Below, piece by piece: positions 1 through 9,595 of a DNA stretch of 64,000 bases. The translations under genes were made by a program, and so were the position numbers. The first letter of the stretch is position 1. Every line of letters begins with the position of its first letter. The stretch spans positions 106,813 through 170,812 of the forward strand of contig NZ_QJUO01000004.1 in assembly GCF_004327335.1 (NCBI RefSeq), in the 5' to 3' direction. The notes under the pieces were generated by a model. It worked only from the letters and a program-made list of their open reading frames with translations. It was not told the origin of the DNA and did no database searches. Source of the stretch: Stutzerimonas kirkiae (lineage in GTDB: Bacteria > Pseudomonadota > Gammaproteobacteria > Pseudomonadales > Pseudomonadaceae).

Positions 1-86
1 CGAGACCGCGCTGCGGAGAAGACGCAGAGGAGGCTCCCACGGAAATCGGGCGAACTCAAACAGGTCGTCTTATTGGCTTGAGGCTA
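1..86. other. Flank downstream of murB, no gene seen
   Basis: The first 86 bases lie downstream of the murB stop codon on the minus strand. I see no convincing reading frame, RNA gene or T-tract terminator in them. The neighbouring gene is outside the window. Confidence 0.5.
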
Positions 87-1106
87 TCAGAGAATATTCG
101 GCTCCATCTCCAGCGCCACGCCAAAACGCTGCGCGATGTCCTGCTGGATGCGCCGTGCCAGGTCGATCACCTGTTCACCGGTCGCCTGCCCATGGTTGAC
201 CAGCACCAGCGCCTGCAAATGATGCACACCGACATCACCATCCCGGTAGCCCTTCCAGCCGGCCTGCTCGATCAGCCAGCCAGCGGCCAGTTTCACCTGC
301 CCATCCGCCTGCGGATAAGCGACCAGTGAAGGGTATGCGGCACGCAGCCGATCAGCGACGGAGGCACTGACCAACGGATTCTTGAAGAAGCTCCCGGCAT
401 TACCGAGCACTTTCGGGTCCGGCAGTTTCTCGGCACGGATGGCACAGACCACGCGGCTGACATCTGCCGCCGTCGGTCGCTCGATACCCAGCGCCGCCAG
501 GCGCTGGCGGATCGGCCCGTAGTCCAGGCACAGCGGGCCATGCCGGCGCAGGGCGAAGCGTACCCGCAGGATCAGGAAACGCCCGACCTGGCGCTTGAAC
601 AGGCTGTCACGGTAGGCGAAGGCGCAGTCGGCGCGACTGAAGATACGCAGTTCGCCAGTCTGCCGGTCGAGGGCGGTCAGTTCGTGCAGGACATCCTTCA
701 CTTCCACACCATAGGCGCCGACATTCTGGATCGGCGCGGCACCCACCGTGCCCGGGATCAGGCTGAGGTTCTCCAGCCCGGAGAAGCCGGCCGCCAGGCA
801 GTGGCGCACAAAAGGGTGCCAGGGCTCGCCCGCCTCGGCTTCGACCAGGGCCTGCTCGCCATCATCGGCCAGCACCCGCACGCCCCTGCTGCACATACGC
901 AGCACCAGGGCCTGCTGGTCGCGGGTCAGCACGATATTGCTGCCGCCGCCCAGTACCTGTAGCGGTACGCCAAGGCGTCCGGCCTCCAGCAGGGCCTGCA
1001 GGACCTCGGCGTCATCATGGGCCTCGGCATACCAGCGGGCCTCGGCCCGCACGCCGAAGGTATTGCAAGCCGCCAGGCTGTATCGTTCATGCACTACCAG
1101 GCTCAC
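87..1106 (-). CDS. murB: UDP-N-acetylenolpyruvoylglucosamine reductase MurB
   Basis: Reduces UDP-GlcNAc-enolpyruvate to UDP-MurNAc with NADPH, the second committed step of cytoplasmic peptidoglycan precursor synthesis. The 339-residue protein has the FAD-binding stretch LGGGSN near residue 53 and the block LSLIPGTVGAAPIQNVGAYG near 115-134. It also has the type I MurB Tyr/Arg segment AYRDSLF, the catalytic-serine region GNAGSFFKNP and the conserved C-terminal EMEPNIL. Length and motifs fit the E. coli-like type I family. It is the last gene of a tightly packed minus-strand envelope operon; its start overlaps the stop of the upstream phosphatase gene by four bases (ATGA), indicating translational coupling. 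Confidence 0.97.
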   Translation of the reverse strand: MSLVVHERYSLAACNTFGVRAEARWYAEAHDDAEVLQALLEAGRLGVPLQVLGGGSNIVLTRDQQALVLRMCSRGVRVLADDGEQALVEAEAGEPWHPFVRHCLAAGFSGLENLSLIPGTVGAAPIQNVGAYGVEVKDVLHELTALDRQTGELRIFSRADCAFAYRDSLFKRQVGRFLILRVRFALRRHGPLCLDYGPIRQRLAALGIERPTAADVSRVVCAIRAEKLPDPKVLGNAGSFFKNPLVSASVADRLRAAYPSLVAYPQADGQVKLAAGWLIEQAGWKGYRDGDVGVHHLQALVLVNHGQATGEQVIDLARRIQQDIAQRFGVALEMEPNIL

Positions 1107-1570
1107 AGGCGCCCCCGGATATCCGCCAGCAGGGCATCGCTGGCCTGCTCCAGCAGGTCGAGCACCTGCTCGAAACCCTGCTCGCCGCCGTAATAGGGGT
1201 CGGGCACCTCATCGAGCGCCAGGCCATAGCGCCGCAGCAGTAGATCAAGCTCGGCACCGCCACTGGCGGGCCGCAGGCGCTGCAGATCGGCGAGGTTCTG
1301 TGTATCCATCGCCAGGATCAGCTCGAAGCGCTGGAAGTCCTCGGACTCGACCTGCCGTGCCTGCAGGCCGGAAAGCTCGTAGCCGCGCGCACGCGCCGCG
1401 CGGCAGGTGCGCTCGTCGGGGGCCTTGCCGATATGCCAGGCCGCCGTGCCCGCCGAGTCGATTTGCAACTGCCGGGCCAGTCCGGCCTGCTCGGCCTTGT
1501 GGCGGAAAACCCCTTCGGCGGTGGGAGAACGGCAGATATTGCCGAGGCAGACGAACAGAATACGCATCAC
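1103..1570 (-). CDS. Low-molecular-weight protein tyrosine phosphatase
   Basis: Cytoplasmic LMW-PTP of 155 residues. The P-loop [14 protein letters not shown] near the N-terminus carries the C-x5-R-S catalytic signature, and DPYYGG near residue 121 carries the general-acid aspartate. In Gram-negatives such enzymes often dephosphorylate polysaccharide-export tyrosine kinases, but here the gene sits between kdsB and murB, so its substrate cannot be inferred. It overlaps both neighbours by four bases, so it is translated as part of the envelope operon. Confidence 0.93.
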   Translation of the reverse strand: MMRILFVCLGNICRSPTAEGVFRHKAEQAGLARQLQIDSAGTAAWHIGKAPDERTCRAARARGYELSGLQARQVESEDFQRFELILAMDTQNLADLQRLRPASGGAELDLLLRRYGLALDEVPDPYYGGEQGFEQVLDLLEQASDALLADIRGRL

Positions 1571-2334
1571 GCCCCCAGCAAACGCCGGACCCGCTCCAGG
1601 TCGTCCTCAGTGTCCACACCGGCTGGCGGCGCCTCGACGGCATCGGCCACATGAATGCGCCGGCCATGCCAGAGCGCCCGCAACTGTTCCAGCCGCTCGG
1701 TGTTTTCCAGCCAGCACGGCCCCCAGGCGACGAAGTCGGCAAGAAAACCGGCACGGTAGGCATAGATGCCGATATGCCGGCGGTAAGGCACGCCTTGCGG
1801 CAGACGGTCAGGCTCGCCCGCCGCAAAGGCGTCCCGCGCCCAGGGCAATGGCGCGCGGCTGAACGTCAGCGCCAGACCGTCGATATCGCTGAGCACCTTG
1901 ACCACATTCGGATTGAACAGGGCGGCGATACCCTCCAGCGGCTCGGCCAGGGTGGCGATGGCCGCCTCGGGATGCGCCGCCAGGTTGCCCGCCACCTGGT
2001 CGATCACGGCGGGCGGGATCAGCGGCTCGTCGCCCTGGACATTGACCACGATTTCGTCCGCCCCCAGTCCCAGGCGCTCGGCCACTTCGGCCAGGCGATC
2101 GGTGCCCGAGTCATGTTCGGCGCTGGTCATCAGCACTTCGGCGCCGAATGCCTTGCAAGCCTGGAAAATCCGCGCATCGTCGGTGGCCACCACCACTCGC
2201 CGGGCCGCACCGCGGCGCGCCTGTTCCCAGACATGCTGGATCATCGGTTTGCCGGCGATATCCTGCAGCGGCTTGCCCGGCAGGCGGGTCGAGGCATGTC
2301 GAGCCGGGATCACCACGGTATAGGCGAGGCTCAT
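1567..2334 (-). CDS. kdsB: 3-deoxy-manno-octulosonate cytidylyltransferase KdsB
   Basis: Activates KDO with CTP to CMP-KDO for transfer to lipid A in LPS inner-core synthesis. The 255-residue protein starts [20 protein letters not shown], the nucleotide-binding N-terminus of the CMP-KDO synthetase family. It continues with [12 protein letters not shown], the VVATDD segment and [12 protein letters not shown], all typical. It overlaps the phosphatase gene downstream and the Trm112-like gene upstream by four bases each, consistent with one polycistronic message with lpxK. Confidence 0.97.
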   Translation of the reverse strand: MSLAYTVVIPARHASTRLPGKPLQDIAGKPMIQHVWEQARRGAARRVVVATDDARIFQACKAFGAEVLMTSAEHDSGTDRLAEVAERLGLGADEIVVNVQGDEPLIPPAVIDQVAGNLAAHPEAAIATLAEPLEGIAALFNPNVVKVLSDIDGLALTFSRAPLPWARDAFAAGEPDRLPQGVPYRRHIGIYAYRAGFLADFVAWGPCWLENTERLEQLRALWHGRRIHVADAVEAPPAGVDTEDDLERVRRLLGA

Positions 2335-2516
2335 TTCTGCAGGCGCTCCTCGGCGCTCAGGGTACGCGCCTCGCCTTCGAGCATCACCGGGATGCCATCG
2401 CGAATCGGAAAGGCCAGGCCGGCGCCCTTGCTGATCAGTTCGGTCTTGTCGGCGCTCAGTTTAAGCGGCCCCTTGGTGATCGGGCAGGCAAGGATATCAA
2501 GCAGTTTCGTGTCCAT
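2331..2516 (-). CDS. Trm112/YcaR-family small zinc-ribbon-like protein
   Basis: A 61-residue protein starting [18 protein letters not shown]. It belongs to the UPF0434/Trm112 family, whose eukaryotic members are methyltransferase activators; the bacterial role between lpxK and kdsB is unknown. The usual second Cys of the CP-x-C motif is a Thr here (ACPITKGPL), so zinc binding through a classic Cys pair is doubtful. The start at 2516 was chosen over an upstream ATG because the family begins MDxKLL. The gene overlaps lpxK by about 20 bases and kdsB by four. Confidence 0.88.
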   Translation of the reverse strand: MDTKLLDILACPITKGPLKLSADKTELISKGAGLAFPIRDGIPVMLEGEARTLSAEERLQK

Positions 2517-3537
2517 TGGAACGTCCTTTGGGATCGGTGCGCCCATTGCACAGGCGCGACAATTGGTCATCGAACCAGGCGACGAAGGCTGCCGAAGGGC
2601 ACGCCTGCACGCGCAGAAAGGTCCAGCCGAGGGGCGCGAACGCCTGGCATTTGACCGCGTCTTTCTCGGTCATCACCAGCGGCAACTCCGGGCTGAAGCT
2701 CAGTTGCTCCGGTGTGTAGCTGGCATGATCGGCGAAGGGGTGGGCAATCGGTCGCCAGTCTAGCCTTTCCAGCGTGGCGAAGAAACGCTGCGGATTGCCG
2801 ATGCCGGCCACCGCATGCAGGCGCTGGCCGGGCGGAAAATGGGCAAGCGGCAGGACGCGCCCGCTGGCCAGTTCGACCAGGTCGCTGGGCCGTAACTCCA
2901 GCTCGTAGCCTTCGCCCCCCGCCGGGATGCCACCATTGAACAGCACCGCATCCACCTCCAGCAGGCGTTCGCGCGGCTCCCTGAGCGGCCCCGCCGGCAG
3001 GCAGCGGCCGTTGCCCAGGCCGCGCACGGCATCGATCAGCACCAGTTCCAGATCACGCGCCAGCCGATAATGCTGCAGACCATCGTCGCAAAGGATCAGG
3101 TCCACAGGTTCGGCTGCCAGCAGGGCGCGGATCGCCCGCCCGCGGTCGGGGTCGATATACAGCGGCACGCCGCAACGGTTGGCGATCAGTAGTGGCTCGT
3201 CGCCGCATTGCCGGGCCGGCTGGCCGGCCTCTACCCGCCAGGGCAGCGCTGGCGGATGGGCGCCATAGCCACGGCTGACGACACCGACGCGCAGGCCCCG
3301 CCGTCGGCAATGCTCGATCAGCCAGAGGATCATTGGTGTCTTGCCGGTGCCGCCGACAGTGATATTGCCGACCACGATCACCGGCACCGGAGCCCGGTAG
3401 ATATCGCCCTCGCCCGCCAGGAAGCGCGACCGCCGGCGACCGCTGATGCGGCGGTACAGGCACTCCAGCGGTCGCAACAGGCCGAGGGCCGGATGCCCGG
3501 CGTACCAGGCACGGACCAGCCGATCGCTCAGCGACAT
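2497..3537 (-). CDS. lpxK: Tetraacyldisaccharide 4'-kinase LpxK
   Basis: Inner-membrane-associated kinase that phosphorylates the 4' position of the lipid A disaccharide. The 346-residue protein begins [19 protein letters not shown]. It has the P-loop [13 protein letters not shown] near residue 62, then SRGYGA, the acidic DDGLQHYRL motif and the late MTEKDAVKC segment. All are characteristic of LpxK. An upstream in-frame ATG would add 24 non-conserved residues and overlap exbD, so the start at 3537 is preferred. The order exbB-exbD-lpxK-ycaR-kdsB is a conserved pseudomonad arrangement. Confidence 0.96.
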   Translation of the reverse strand: MSLSDRLVRAWYAGHPALGLLRPLECLYRRISGRRRSRFLAGEGDIYRAPVPVIVVGNITVGGTGKTPMILWLIEHCRRRGLRVGVVSRGYGAHPPALPWRVEAGQPARQCGDEPLLIANRCGVPLYIDPDRGRAIRALLAAEPVDLILCDDGLQHYRLARDLELVLIDAVRGLGNGRCLPAGPLREPRERLLEVDAVLFNGGIPAGGEGYELELRPSDLVELASGRVLPLAHFPPGQRLHAVAGIGNPQRFFATLERLDWRPIAHPFADHASYTPEQLSFSPELPLVMTEKDAVKCQAFAPLGWTFLRVQACPSAAFVAWFDDQLSRLCNGRTDPKGRSNGHETA

Positions 3538-3544
3538 GCAGGCC

Positions 3545-3970
3545 TCACGGCGAATGCGCTTCCACGGTGGTGATGCGCAGATGGGCGAAGCCCAGCTTGC
3601 CAGCCGCATCCATGGCGGTGATCACCGCCTGGTGGGTGGCCTGGGCATCGGCGCTGATCACCAGCGGTAGGCCGTTGTCGCCTTGCGATTCTTTCTGAAG
3701 GGCCGTCATCAGCCCATCGAGGTTCTGTTCGAGCAATACGTTGCCATTGAGCGAGTAGCGCCCCTCGGCATCGACCAGTATCTCCAGCCGTTTCTGCTCG
3801 TTCGCCTCGACCCGCTCGCCGGTCATCGCTTCGGGCAGGTCGACGGCCAGTTGGGTCTCACGGGTAAAGCTGGTGGACACCACGAAGAACAGCAGCAGGA
3901 TGAATACCACGTCGATCAGCGAAGCCAGGTTGATCTCGACGTTCTCCCGCGCCCTGCGCTTGAATTTCAC
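3545..3970 (-). CDS. exbD: ExbD/TolR-family biopolymer transport protein
   Basis: A 141-residue inner-membrane protein with a short cytoplasmic N-terminus and one membrane segment. That segment, [19 protein letters not shown] at about 13-31, carries the conserved aspartate (LIDVVF) of the ExbD/TolR proton channel. A periplasmic domain follows. With ExbB it should use the proton motive force to energise a TonB- or TolA-like partner. No tonB is adjacent, so the partner is unknown. The start overlaps the exbB stop by four bases. Confidence 0.93.
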   Translation of the reverse strand: MKFKRRARENVEINLASLIDVVFILLLFFVVSTSFTRETQLAVDLPEAMTGERVEANEQKRLEILVDAEGRYSLNGNVLLEQNLDGLMTALQKESQGDNGLPLVISADAQATHQAVITAMDAAGKLGFAHLRITTVEAHSP

Positions 3971-4620
3971 GCTCGGCGCCCCCGCCTGCGTGGCGCCTCG
4001 ACCGCCAGGTCGACATTGCGGTCGCCCTGCACCACCTCGACCAGCTTGATCGCCTCCTGCTCCATGCCGACCACCAGTTCATCGACGCGGCGCGTCAGGA
4101 AGCGGTGGAAGAACAGTGCCGGAATCGCCACCATCAGCCCGGAGGCGGTGGTGATCAAGGCCTTGGCGATACCACCGGCGAGCAGTGCCGGATTGGCCGA
4201 GCTGTTGCCCATGAAGGCGCCGAAGATATCGATCATCGCCAGCACCGTCCCCAGCAGCCCCAGCAGCGGCGTGATGCCGGCGATGGTACCCAGCGCGTTG
4301 AGGTAGCGCTCCAGCTCATGCACCACCCTGCTGGCCGCTTCCTCGATGCTTTCCTTCATGATGTCGCGGCCACGCTTGGAGTTGGCCAGGCCGGCCGCGA
4401 GAATCTCCCCCAGAGGCGAGTCGGCGCGCAACTCCCGGAGTTTTTCATTGCTCAGTTGCCGCTCCTGGATCCACTTCCAGACCTGCCCGAGCAGGTTCGG
4501 TGGCGTCACGCGACTCACTCGCAAGGTCCACAGGCGCTCGATGATGATGCCGAGCGCAGCGATCGAACACAGGATGATCGGCAGCATCACCCAGCCACCC
4601 GCTTTAACCAGTTCCCACAC
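3967..4620 (-). CDS. exbB: ExbB/TolQ-family proton channel protein
   Basis: A 217-residue MotA/TolQ/ExbB family membrane protein. It has an N-terminal membrane segment (WVMLPIILCSIAALGIIIE) and two C-terminal ones around LLGLLGTVLAMIDIFGAF and ITTASGLMVAIPALFFHRFL. The GLLGTV and TASGLMVAIPA motifs are family hallmarks. It pairs with the ExbD protein encoded directly downstream. It is the first gene of the tight block running through murB; comEC lies about 250 bases upstream on the same strand, separated by a repeat-bearing spacer. Confidence 0.93.
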   Translation of the reverse strand: MWELVKAGGWVMLPIILCSIAALGIIIERLWTLRVSRVTPPNLLGQVWKWIQERQLSNEKLRELRADSPLGEILAAGLANSKRGRDIMKESIEEAASRVVHELERYLNALGTIAGITPLLGLLGTVLAMIDIFGAFMGNSSANPALLAGGIAKALITTASGLMVAIPALFFHRFLTRRVDELVVGMEQEAIKLVEVVQGDRNVDLAVEAPRRRGRRA

Positions 4621-4729
4621 GAGCCAATCCCCACGATAGAAAGTGCGTCACTCTAGGGGGTGTTGCCGCTGTGGTGCAAGCAGCCTCGCCATCTGAGCCA
4701 GGACGATCGCGCTATGCACGGCAAAGCGC

Positions 4730-4820
4730 CGAAAAAACGCTGGAAGGCTCGAGGCTGGACGAAAGAGCGTGGCAACCGGTGTTTTTCGTTCAGCTTTCCA
4801 GCGCTTTTATCGAAGCCCCT
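4730..4820. repeat. GGAGGCT-type dispersed intergenic element, copy 1
   Basis: The spacer between comEC and exbB contains an imperfect palindrome, CGCTGGAAGGCTCGAGG-CTGGACGAA followed about 30 bases later by TTCGTTCAGCTTTCCAGCGC. The same arrangement, including a middle close to GAGCGTGGC-CCGGTGTTTT, recurs at about 25740-25835, and related copies lie at 27817-27920, 29925-30035, 41150-41250, 42730-42830 and 60210-60250. No protein is encoded here. Confidence 0.6.
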
Positions 4821-4872
4821 TTCCGGTGAATGACGGTATAGCGCGATCGCCCTGCCTGCAATGTAAGCCCCG

Positions 4873-7092
4873 TCAGCGCCAGAAACGCCGCTGCGAACGT
4901 GCGACCCAGGCTGGCTCGAAGCGCCCCAGGCGAATGCGCACGGCCCCCTGTTCGGCACTGTCATGCACATGCGCCCCGACCTGCCGGACCCTGGCCAGCA
5001 CCGACGGGTGCGGATGGCCGAAGGCATTGTGGAGGCCGCGGGAAACCAGTACCGCCGAAGGCGAGGTGGTTGCCAGCAAGGCCATGCTGGAGGAACTGCG
5101 GCTACCATGGTGGGGCAGCAGCAGCCAGTCCAGGGGGCCCGCCATCGACGATGCCAGCCAGGCCCGCTCGGTGGCGCTGTCGATATCGCCGGTCAGCAGG
5201 ATACGTTCGCCAGCGGCTTCCACCAGCAGCACGCAGGAGGCCTGGTTACCGCTGCTTGCCCGTTCCCACTGCCAGAGGCTGAAATCGACACCGTCCCAAC
5301 GCCAGCGCCGCCCGCTCTCGCAGGCGCCGGCCCGCAGCGCCGCAGCCATGCGCCGCGGCTCCCCGGCAATCACCTCGGCGACCGGCATCGAGCGGGCGAT
5401 GGCAGCGGCACCACCGGCATGGTCATTGTCTGCGTGGCTCAACAGCAGGGTATCCAGTCGACGGACGCCCAACCGACGCAGGGACGGAAACACCACCCGC
5501 TCGCCCAGGTCGAAGTCAGCGTGCCTGGCGCCCGCATCGTAGAGCAAGGCGTGCTGGCGGGTACGCACCAGCACCGCCAGGCCCTGGCCGACATCGAACA
5601 TCCAGATTTCCGCCTGCGCCGCTTCCGGCGGCTCCGGGCCGGCGAAGAACAGCGGGAGCAGCAAGGGTATGCCCAGGATACGCCCCGGCACACCATTCGG
5701 CAGCACCGGCAGCAGGCAGCCCAGGGCTACGCAGCAAAGCGCCCAGAAACTCAGTGCGGGGGCGAGCCAGGCATCCTGCCAACTCGCCAGAAAGGCCAGC
5801 ACCTCCATCAGCAGGGCCAGCGCCCAGCCGGCGAGCCACAGCATGGCCTCGCCGAGCCAGGGCAACGCCAGCAGCAGGCTGCCCAGCAATGCCAGCGGCA
5901 CCACCAGCCCCACCCAGGGCACTGCCAGCATATTCGCCAGCGGCCCGCTGAAACTGATCGGCAGGCCCAGCGCCAGCGACATCGGCAACAACCCGAGCGC
6001 CATGATCCATTGCGCTCGCCAGAGCACCTGCCACCAACGCCAGCGCCCTGCCCGCCCGGCGAACGCCAGCACCAGCAGCGCCACCGAGGCGAAGGACAAC
6101 CAGAACCCCGCCTGCAGGCTGGCCAGCGGCTCGACCAGCAGCACCAGCAGCATGGCCAGAGCCAGTGGCAGCCAGACGCCCAGGTGGCGGAAAGCGAGCC
6201 GCCAGAGCAACACCGCGGCGACCATCGCACAGGCTCGCCGTACCGGCACCTCGAAACCGGCGAGCCAGCCATAACCAAGCGCCCCCGCCAGCGCCAGGGC
6301 GCAGGCGCCATGCCACCAGGGCCAACGCCCCGGCCACAGGCCCCAGCGCGCCAACAGGGCGACCGAGGCGTACAGCCAGCCGGCCAGCAGGCTCACATGC
6401 TGGCCGGAAATCACCATCAGGTGCACCGTGCCGGTGTCCTGCAGCACTCGCCAGTCCGCCATGCTCAGGCCGGAGCCATCGCCCACCACCAGTGCCGCCA
6501 GGGCGCCGGCACGCCCGGCGGCGTCCACCTGCAATAGCCGGGTCCGCAAACGGTCGCGAAACCCCACAACGCTCGGCGGTTCATCCAGCAGCCTGCCAGC
6601 CTTGATGGTGCCAGTGGCGCCGATACGCCGCGCCAGCAGCCAGGCTTGGTAATCGAACGACTGCGGATTGACCATGCCATGCGGCCGCTTCAGCCGTGCC
6701 GCCAGGCGCCAGCGCTCGCCGGCCCGCACGCCAGGGCCGCCATACCAGGCCAGCCGTAAACGCCCCGGCAGGCCCGTATGCCGCGACTGCACGTCCTCGA
6801 GAATAAAGCGCACCACGCCCTGCTGATGCTCGGGCAGGCCAACCACCCGGCCCTCGAGCCAGAAGGTGCGGCCATCGCGCTCTTCCGACAGGCGGTCATC
6901 CAGCGCCCATTGGGCACTGCTACAGGCCCAGCACAGCCCCAGGGCATACAGCCCCAGAGGCCGCGACAGGCGCGAACACAAGGCACCCAGGGCAAGCAGC
7001 CCTAACCCAGCCAGCAGCCATGGCCCCGGTAGCGCAGGAAGAAAACGCAATGTCAGCAGCCCGGCCAGCAGCGCCATGATCCCTGTGCGCAT
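4873..7092 (-). CDS. comEC: DNA internalization-related competence protein ComEC/Rec2
   Basis: A 739-residue polytopic inner-membrane protein that forms the channel for single-stranded DNA entry in natural transformation. It has the expected order: N-terminal DUF4131-like soluble segment, the central Competence domain with many hydrophobic helices (about residues 200-470), and a C-terminal metallo-beta-lactamase-like domain. That last domain contains FDVGQGLAVLVR, the metal motif SHADNDHAGG and the late LLPHHGS. ComEC is encoded in most pseudomonads whether or not they are known to be transformable. No comEA or pilus gene is nearby. Confidence 0.95.
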   Translation of the reverse strand: MRTGIMALLAGLLTLRFLPALPGPWLLAGLGLLALGALCSRLSRPLGLYALGLCWACSSAQWALDDRLSEERDGRTFWLEGRVVGLPEHQQGVVRFILEDVQSRHTGLPGRLRLAWYGGPGVRAGERWRLAARLKRPHGMVNPQSFDYQAWLLARRIGATGTIKAGRLLDEPPSVVGFRDRLRTRLLQVDAAGRAGALAALVVGDGSGLSMADWRVLQDTGTVHLMVISGQHVSLLAGWLYASVALLARWGLWPGRWPWWHGACALALAGALGYGWLAGFEVPVRRACAMVAAVLLWRLAFRHLGVWLPLALAMLLVLLVEPLASLQAGFWLSFASVALLVLAFAGRAGRWRWWQVLWRAQWIMALGLLPMSLALGLPISFSGPLANMLAVPWVGLVVPLALLGSLLLALPWLGEAMLWLAGWALALLMEVLAFLASWQDAWLAPALSFWALCCVALGCLLPVLPNGVPGRILGIPLLLPLFFAGPEPPEAAQAEIWMFDVGQGLAVLVRTRQHALLYDAGARHADFDLGERVVFPSLRRLGVRRLDTLLLSHADNDHAGGAAAIARSMPVAEVIAGEPRRMAAALRAGACESGRRWRWDGVDFSLWQWERASSGNQASCVLLVEAAGERILLTGDIDSATERAWLASSMAGPLDWLLLPHHGSRSSSSMALLATTSPSAVLVSRGLHNAFGHPHPSVLARVRQVGAHVHDSAEQGAVRIRLGRFEPAWVARSQRRFWR

Positions 7093-7527
7093 CGCTCATG
7101 TCCCGCATCCGTGGTGGCCACTGAAGCTATCAGGAGTGCCGATGGCGATCCGTGAAGTGCTTCACGGTTTCGGGAGTTGCTCGCTACGCCTGAGTGTCAG
7201 CGCCTTATTATCTTCGCCACAGTGCGTTCGCGAAGCCGTGGTGGAGCACAGGGCAAGCGCATGAACACCCACCGCTCCCGTGCAGCAATATGCCCTGCTT
7301 CAGGGAGCGAAACAGTGCGACTGGATTGGTAATCGCGTGTTTGGCTACAGGCTGTGTATAGCGTGCCCCATGGCTTACCGTATCTGTGCGAATGCCCAAT
7401 ATCCATGCGCATGGACCGGGATTTCATTCGATCGCCCTGCACTTGGTCCAAGCTCCGGTACCGGCTCGGACACTCCTACCTTATACTTCCGTCAGGAATG
7501 CATATACGAGAGTCAGGAACGAACCTC
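7093..7527. other. Intergenic region with repeat copy and possible promoter
   Basis: This 435-base gap separates comEC from the divergent HD-domain gene. Bases about 7230-7400 hold a partial copy of the mosaic repeat family also found at 31440-31560, 46479-46705, 46905-46990 and 56808-57200. Shared strings are CTGCTTCAGGGAGCGAAACA, GTGCGACTGGATTGG and CTGTGCGAATGCC. A -10-like TATACT lies at 7482-7487, 40 bases before the HD gene start; I see no good -35. No protein-coding gene is supported. Confidence 0.55.
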
Positions 7528-8610
7528 ATGCGCCCCGTCTTACACACTGCCCCGGAAAAGGCAGCCTTCGTTCTGCCGGTGAAAGGCGAGACCAGTACAC
7601 TGGCTGGCTGGGTCGAGGCAGTGGAAGCCGACCCGGTGGCCCGAGCGATCATCGAGTCGAAACCCTTCCAGCGCCTCAGGTCCATCTCGTTCCTGGGCGC
7701 ACTGGACCATGTCGCGACCACCGCCAGCCTGAAAAAAGCGCCGAGAACCCGCGCCAATCACTCCCTGCATGTGGCGGCCCTGGCCGCTTTCGTCGCCCAT
7801 CGGCGTGGCTACGACGACGACCTGGCGCGCCATCTGCGGACAGCCGGCCTGCTGCATGACATCGGCCACCCGCCACTGTCGCACAGTGTCGAACCCTACC
7901 TGCAGAAGCGCTTCGGTTACGGTCATCACGAAATGGGCGAGATGCTGATCGCGGGGCAACGGCCCATCGCCATTGGGCTGCAGAAGACCCTGGCCAAAAC
8001 GTTGGACATCACCTTCGTGACAGACCTGATAGCCGGTCGGGTCGGCGCGAGCGAAGGCGGCGATCTGTTCAGCAGCCCCATCAATATCGACACTATCGAG
8101 GGCATCATCCGCAGCTACCGCTACTTGCGCGATACGCCTACGGCGCTCAACCCACTGCAGGTGGCGGAAGCCTCGCTCGTGGATCGCAGCGAGTCGCGCT
8201 TCAAGGTGCTGGACCGTTTCTGGGAGCTGAAAGATTTCATCTACAACAGGCTTATCACCCAGGACATCGGACTGATCGCCGACCAGTACAGCCAGCTCTA
8301 CTTTGCCGAGGGTAGCCAGCCATTGGGCGAAGACGAACTGTTCGACACGGAAGCACAATGGCAGCGCAGACACCCTCAGCTCTTCAGCGACCTGATAAGC
8401 ATCAATAGCGTCCGCGACACGCCCGCGGCGCTGGAAAGCGCCACACTCCAGTACAGTGTTCGCCGTTACGAAATAGTGGCGGGAAGCCTGGATGTGCAGC
8501 GCTATCGCTGTACGAAAGAGCCCACGCAAAGGACGCTTGCCGCCACCAGGCATGGCGCAAGCCAGGAAAATGTCCAGTTAGGCCTCGACTTCAAGGTGCA
8601 ATGGAACTGA
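7528..8610 (+). CDS. HD-domain phosphohydrolase (dNTPase/SAMHD1-like)
   Basis: A 360-residue cytoplasmic HD-superfamily protein. H78 and H81 (RANHSLHV), the HD dyad H110-D111 in LLHDIGHPPLSHS, and a later D188 (NIDTIEGI) form the metal site. The HDIGHPPLSH spacing is that of dGTPase/SAMHD1-type triphosphohydrolases rather than of PDE or cyclic-di-GMP HD-GYP proteins. Start 7528 has AGGA about nine bases upstream; longer in-frame starts run into the repeat DNA. It is the first gene of a three-gene cassette with a nucleotidyltransferase (4-base gap) and a histidine phosphatase. Base composition is less GC-rich than the flanking lol and com genes, which suggests transfer. The substrate is not known. 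Confidence 0.75.
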   Translation: MRPVLHTAPEKAAFVLPVKGETSTLAGWVEAVEADPVARAIIESKPFQRLRSISFLGALDHVATTASLKKAPRTRANHSLHVAALAAFVAHRRGYDDDLARHLRTAGLLHDIGHPPLSHSVEPYLQKRFGYGHHEMGEMLIAGQRPIAIGLQKTLAKTLDITFVTDLIAGRVGASEGGDLFSSPINIDTIEGIIRSYRYLRDTPTALNPLQVAEASLVDRSESRFKVLDRFWELKDFIYNRLITQDIGLIADQYSQLYFAEGSQPLGEDELFDTEAQWQRRHPQLFSDLISINSVRDTPAALESATLQYSVRRYEIVAGSLDVQRYRCTKEPTQRTLAATRHGASQENVQLGLDFKVQWN

Positions 8611-8614
8611 CAGC

Positions 8615-9595
8615 ATGAGCATGAATACGGACGTTCACACCAATATCGACAAGGCCGCTGCCTTTACTGCCACTAAATTGGAAACGCTGAGGAACGAGAT
8701 ATCAACGCTTCTTTCGGCTAGCCCATTTAACGAGGCCATGACCATCATTACCACAGGCTCCTACGGCCGAGCCGAAGCTACGGAAGAATCGGACTTGGAC
8801 TGGTTCATCATCTTCGACCGGGATCAGCCGGTGGAAGTCATCAGTGATGAAATCCAGGGCATCAATGAAGTGATCACCCGGCACATCGACAAGGTCACGG
8901 GCGATACCGGGACCTTCGGCAAGGATGCCATCGTACGTTTCAGTGAAATGCAGAACAACATCGGCGGGAACGATGACAGCAATGAGTCCCTGACCCGACG
9001 ACTGCTGTTCCTGCTGGAAGGCACCTGGCTGTACGGAGAGGAGCGTTTTGCGGACTACCGGCGGCAACTGCTGGAAAAATACATCAAGCCCGATGCCCCG
9101 GGAGAACAGATGCCGCGCTTCCTGCTCAACGACATCATCCGCTACTACCGAACCATTGCCACGGATTTCGAGTTCAAGACATCCGAGCGCAAGAAGCCCT
9201 GGGGGCTCAGGAATATCAAGCTGCGCTTTTCCAGAAAGCTCATCTACTTCAGTGGAATCATCGTTGCTGCCGAGCTGAAGGAACTGGGCTGGCAGCAAAA
9301 AATAGAAAAAGGACTCGCACTGTTCGAACAGTTTCCACTGGAGAGAATCCGCGCCTTGGGGGCAGACCTGGCGGCGACCCCCGTGATACTCGCTACTTAT
9401 GAATCCTTCATGGCCCGCCTGGCCCAGCCGGAAGTACGGCAGGCCCTGGAAGGAGTAGTCAAGGAGCAGCGCCTGGAGAACCCGGAGTACAAGGAACTCA
9501 GGAAAACCAGCCATGAATTCTCGAAGGCACTGCACAAGTGGCTGAAGGAAAAGTACGGCGAAGAACACCCGATCCACCACGCCCTGGTGTTCTGA
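8615..9595 (+). CDS. Nucleotidyltransferase-fold (pol beta-like) protein
   Basis: A 326-residue protein with the NTase signature TTGSYGRAEATEESDLDWF (residues 46-64). The GSxGR loop is followed by the SDLD metal-binding aspartates D60 and D62. A mostly helical C-terminal half follows with YYRTIATDFEFK and a Lys/Arg-rich stretch, WGLRNIKLRFSRKLIYF, which might contact a nucleic acid. It could add a nucleotide to a protein, RNA or small molecule, as GlnD, MNT or aminoglycoside adenylyltransferases do; the sequence does not say which. GC content is visibly low for this genome. It starts 4 bases after the HD gene and its TGA overlaps the ATG of the phosphatase gene, so the three are co-translated. 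Confidence 0.75.
   Translation: MSMNTDVHTNIDKAAAFTATKLETLRNEISTLLSASPFNEAMTIITTGSYGRAEATEESDLDWFIIFDRDQPVEVISDEIQGINEVITRHIDKVTGDTGTFGKDAIVRFSEMQNNIGGNDDSNESLTRRLLFLLEGTWLYGEERFADYRRQLLEKYIKPDAPGEQMPRFLLNDIIRYYRTIATDFEFKTSERKKPWGLRNIKLRFSRKLIYFSGIIVAAELKELGWQQKIEKGLALFEQFPLERIRALGADLAATPVILATYESFMARLAQPEVRQALEGVVKEQRLENPEYKELRKTSHEFSKALHKWLKEKYGEEHPIHHALVF

Noticed and set aside
748..2763. 671-codon plus-strand open frame
   Set aside because: Antisense to ptp, kdsB and neighbours, with composition typical of a GC-driven shadow.
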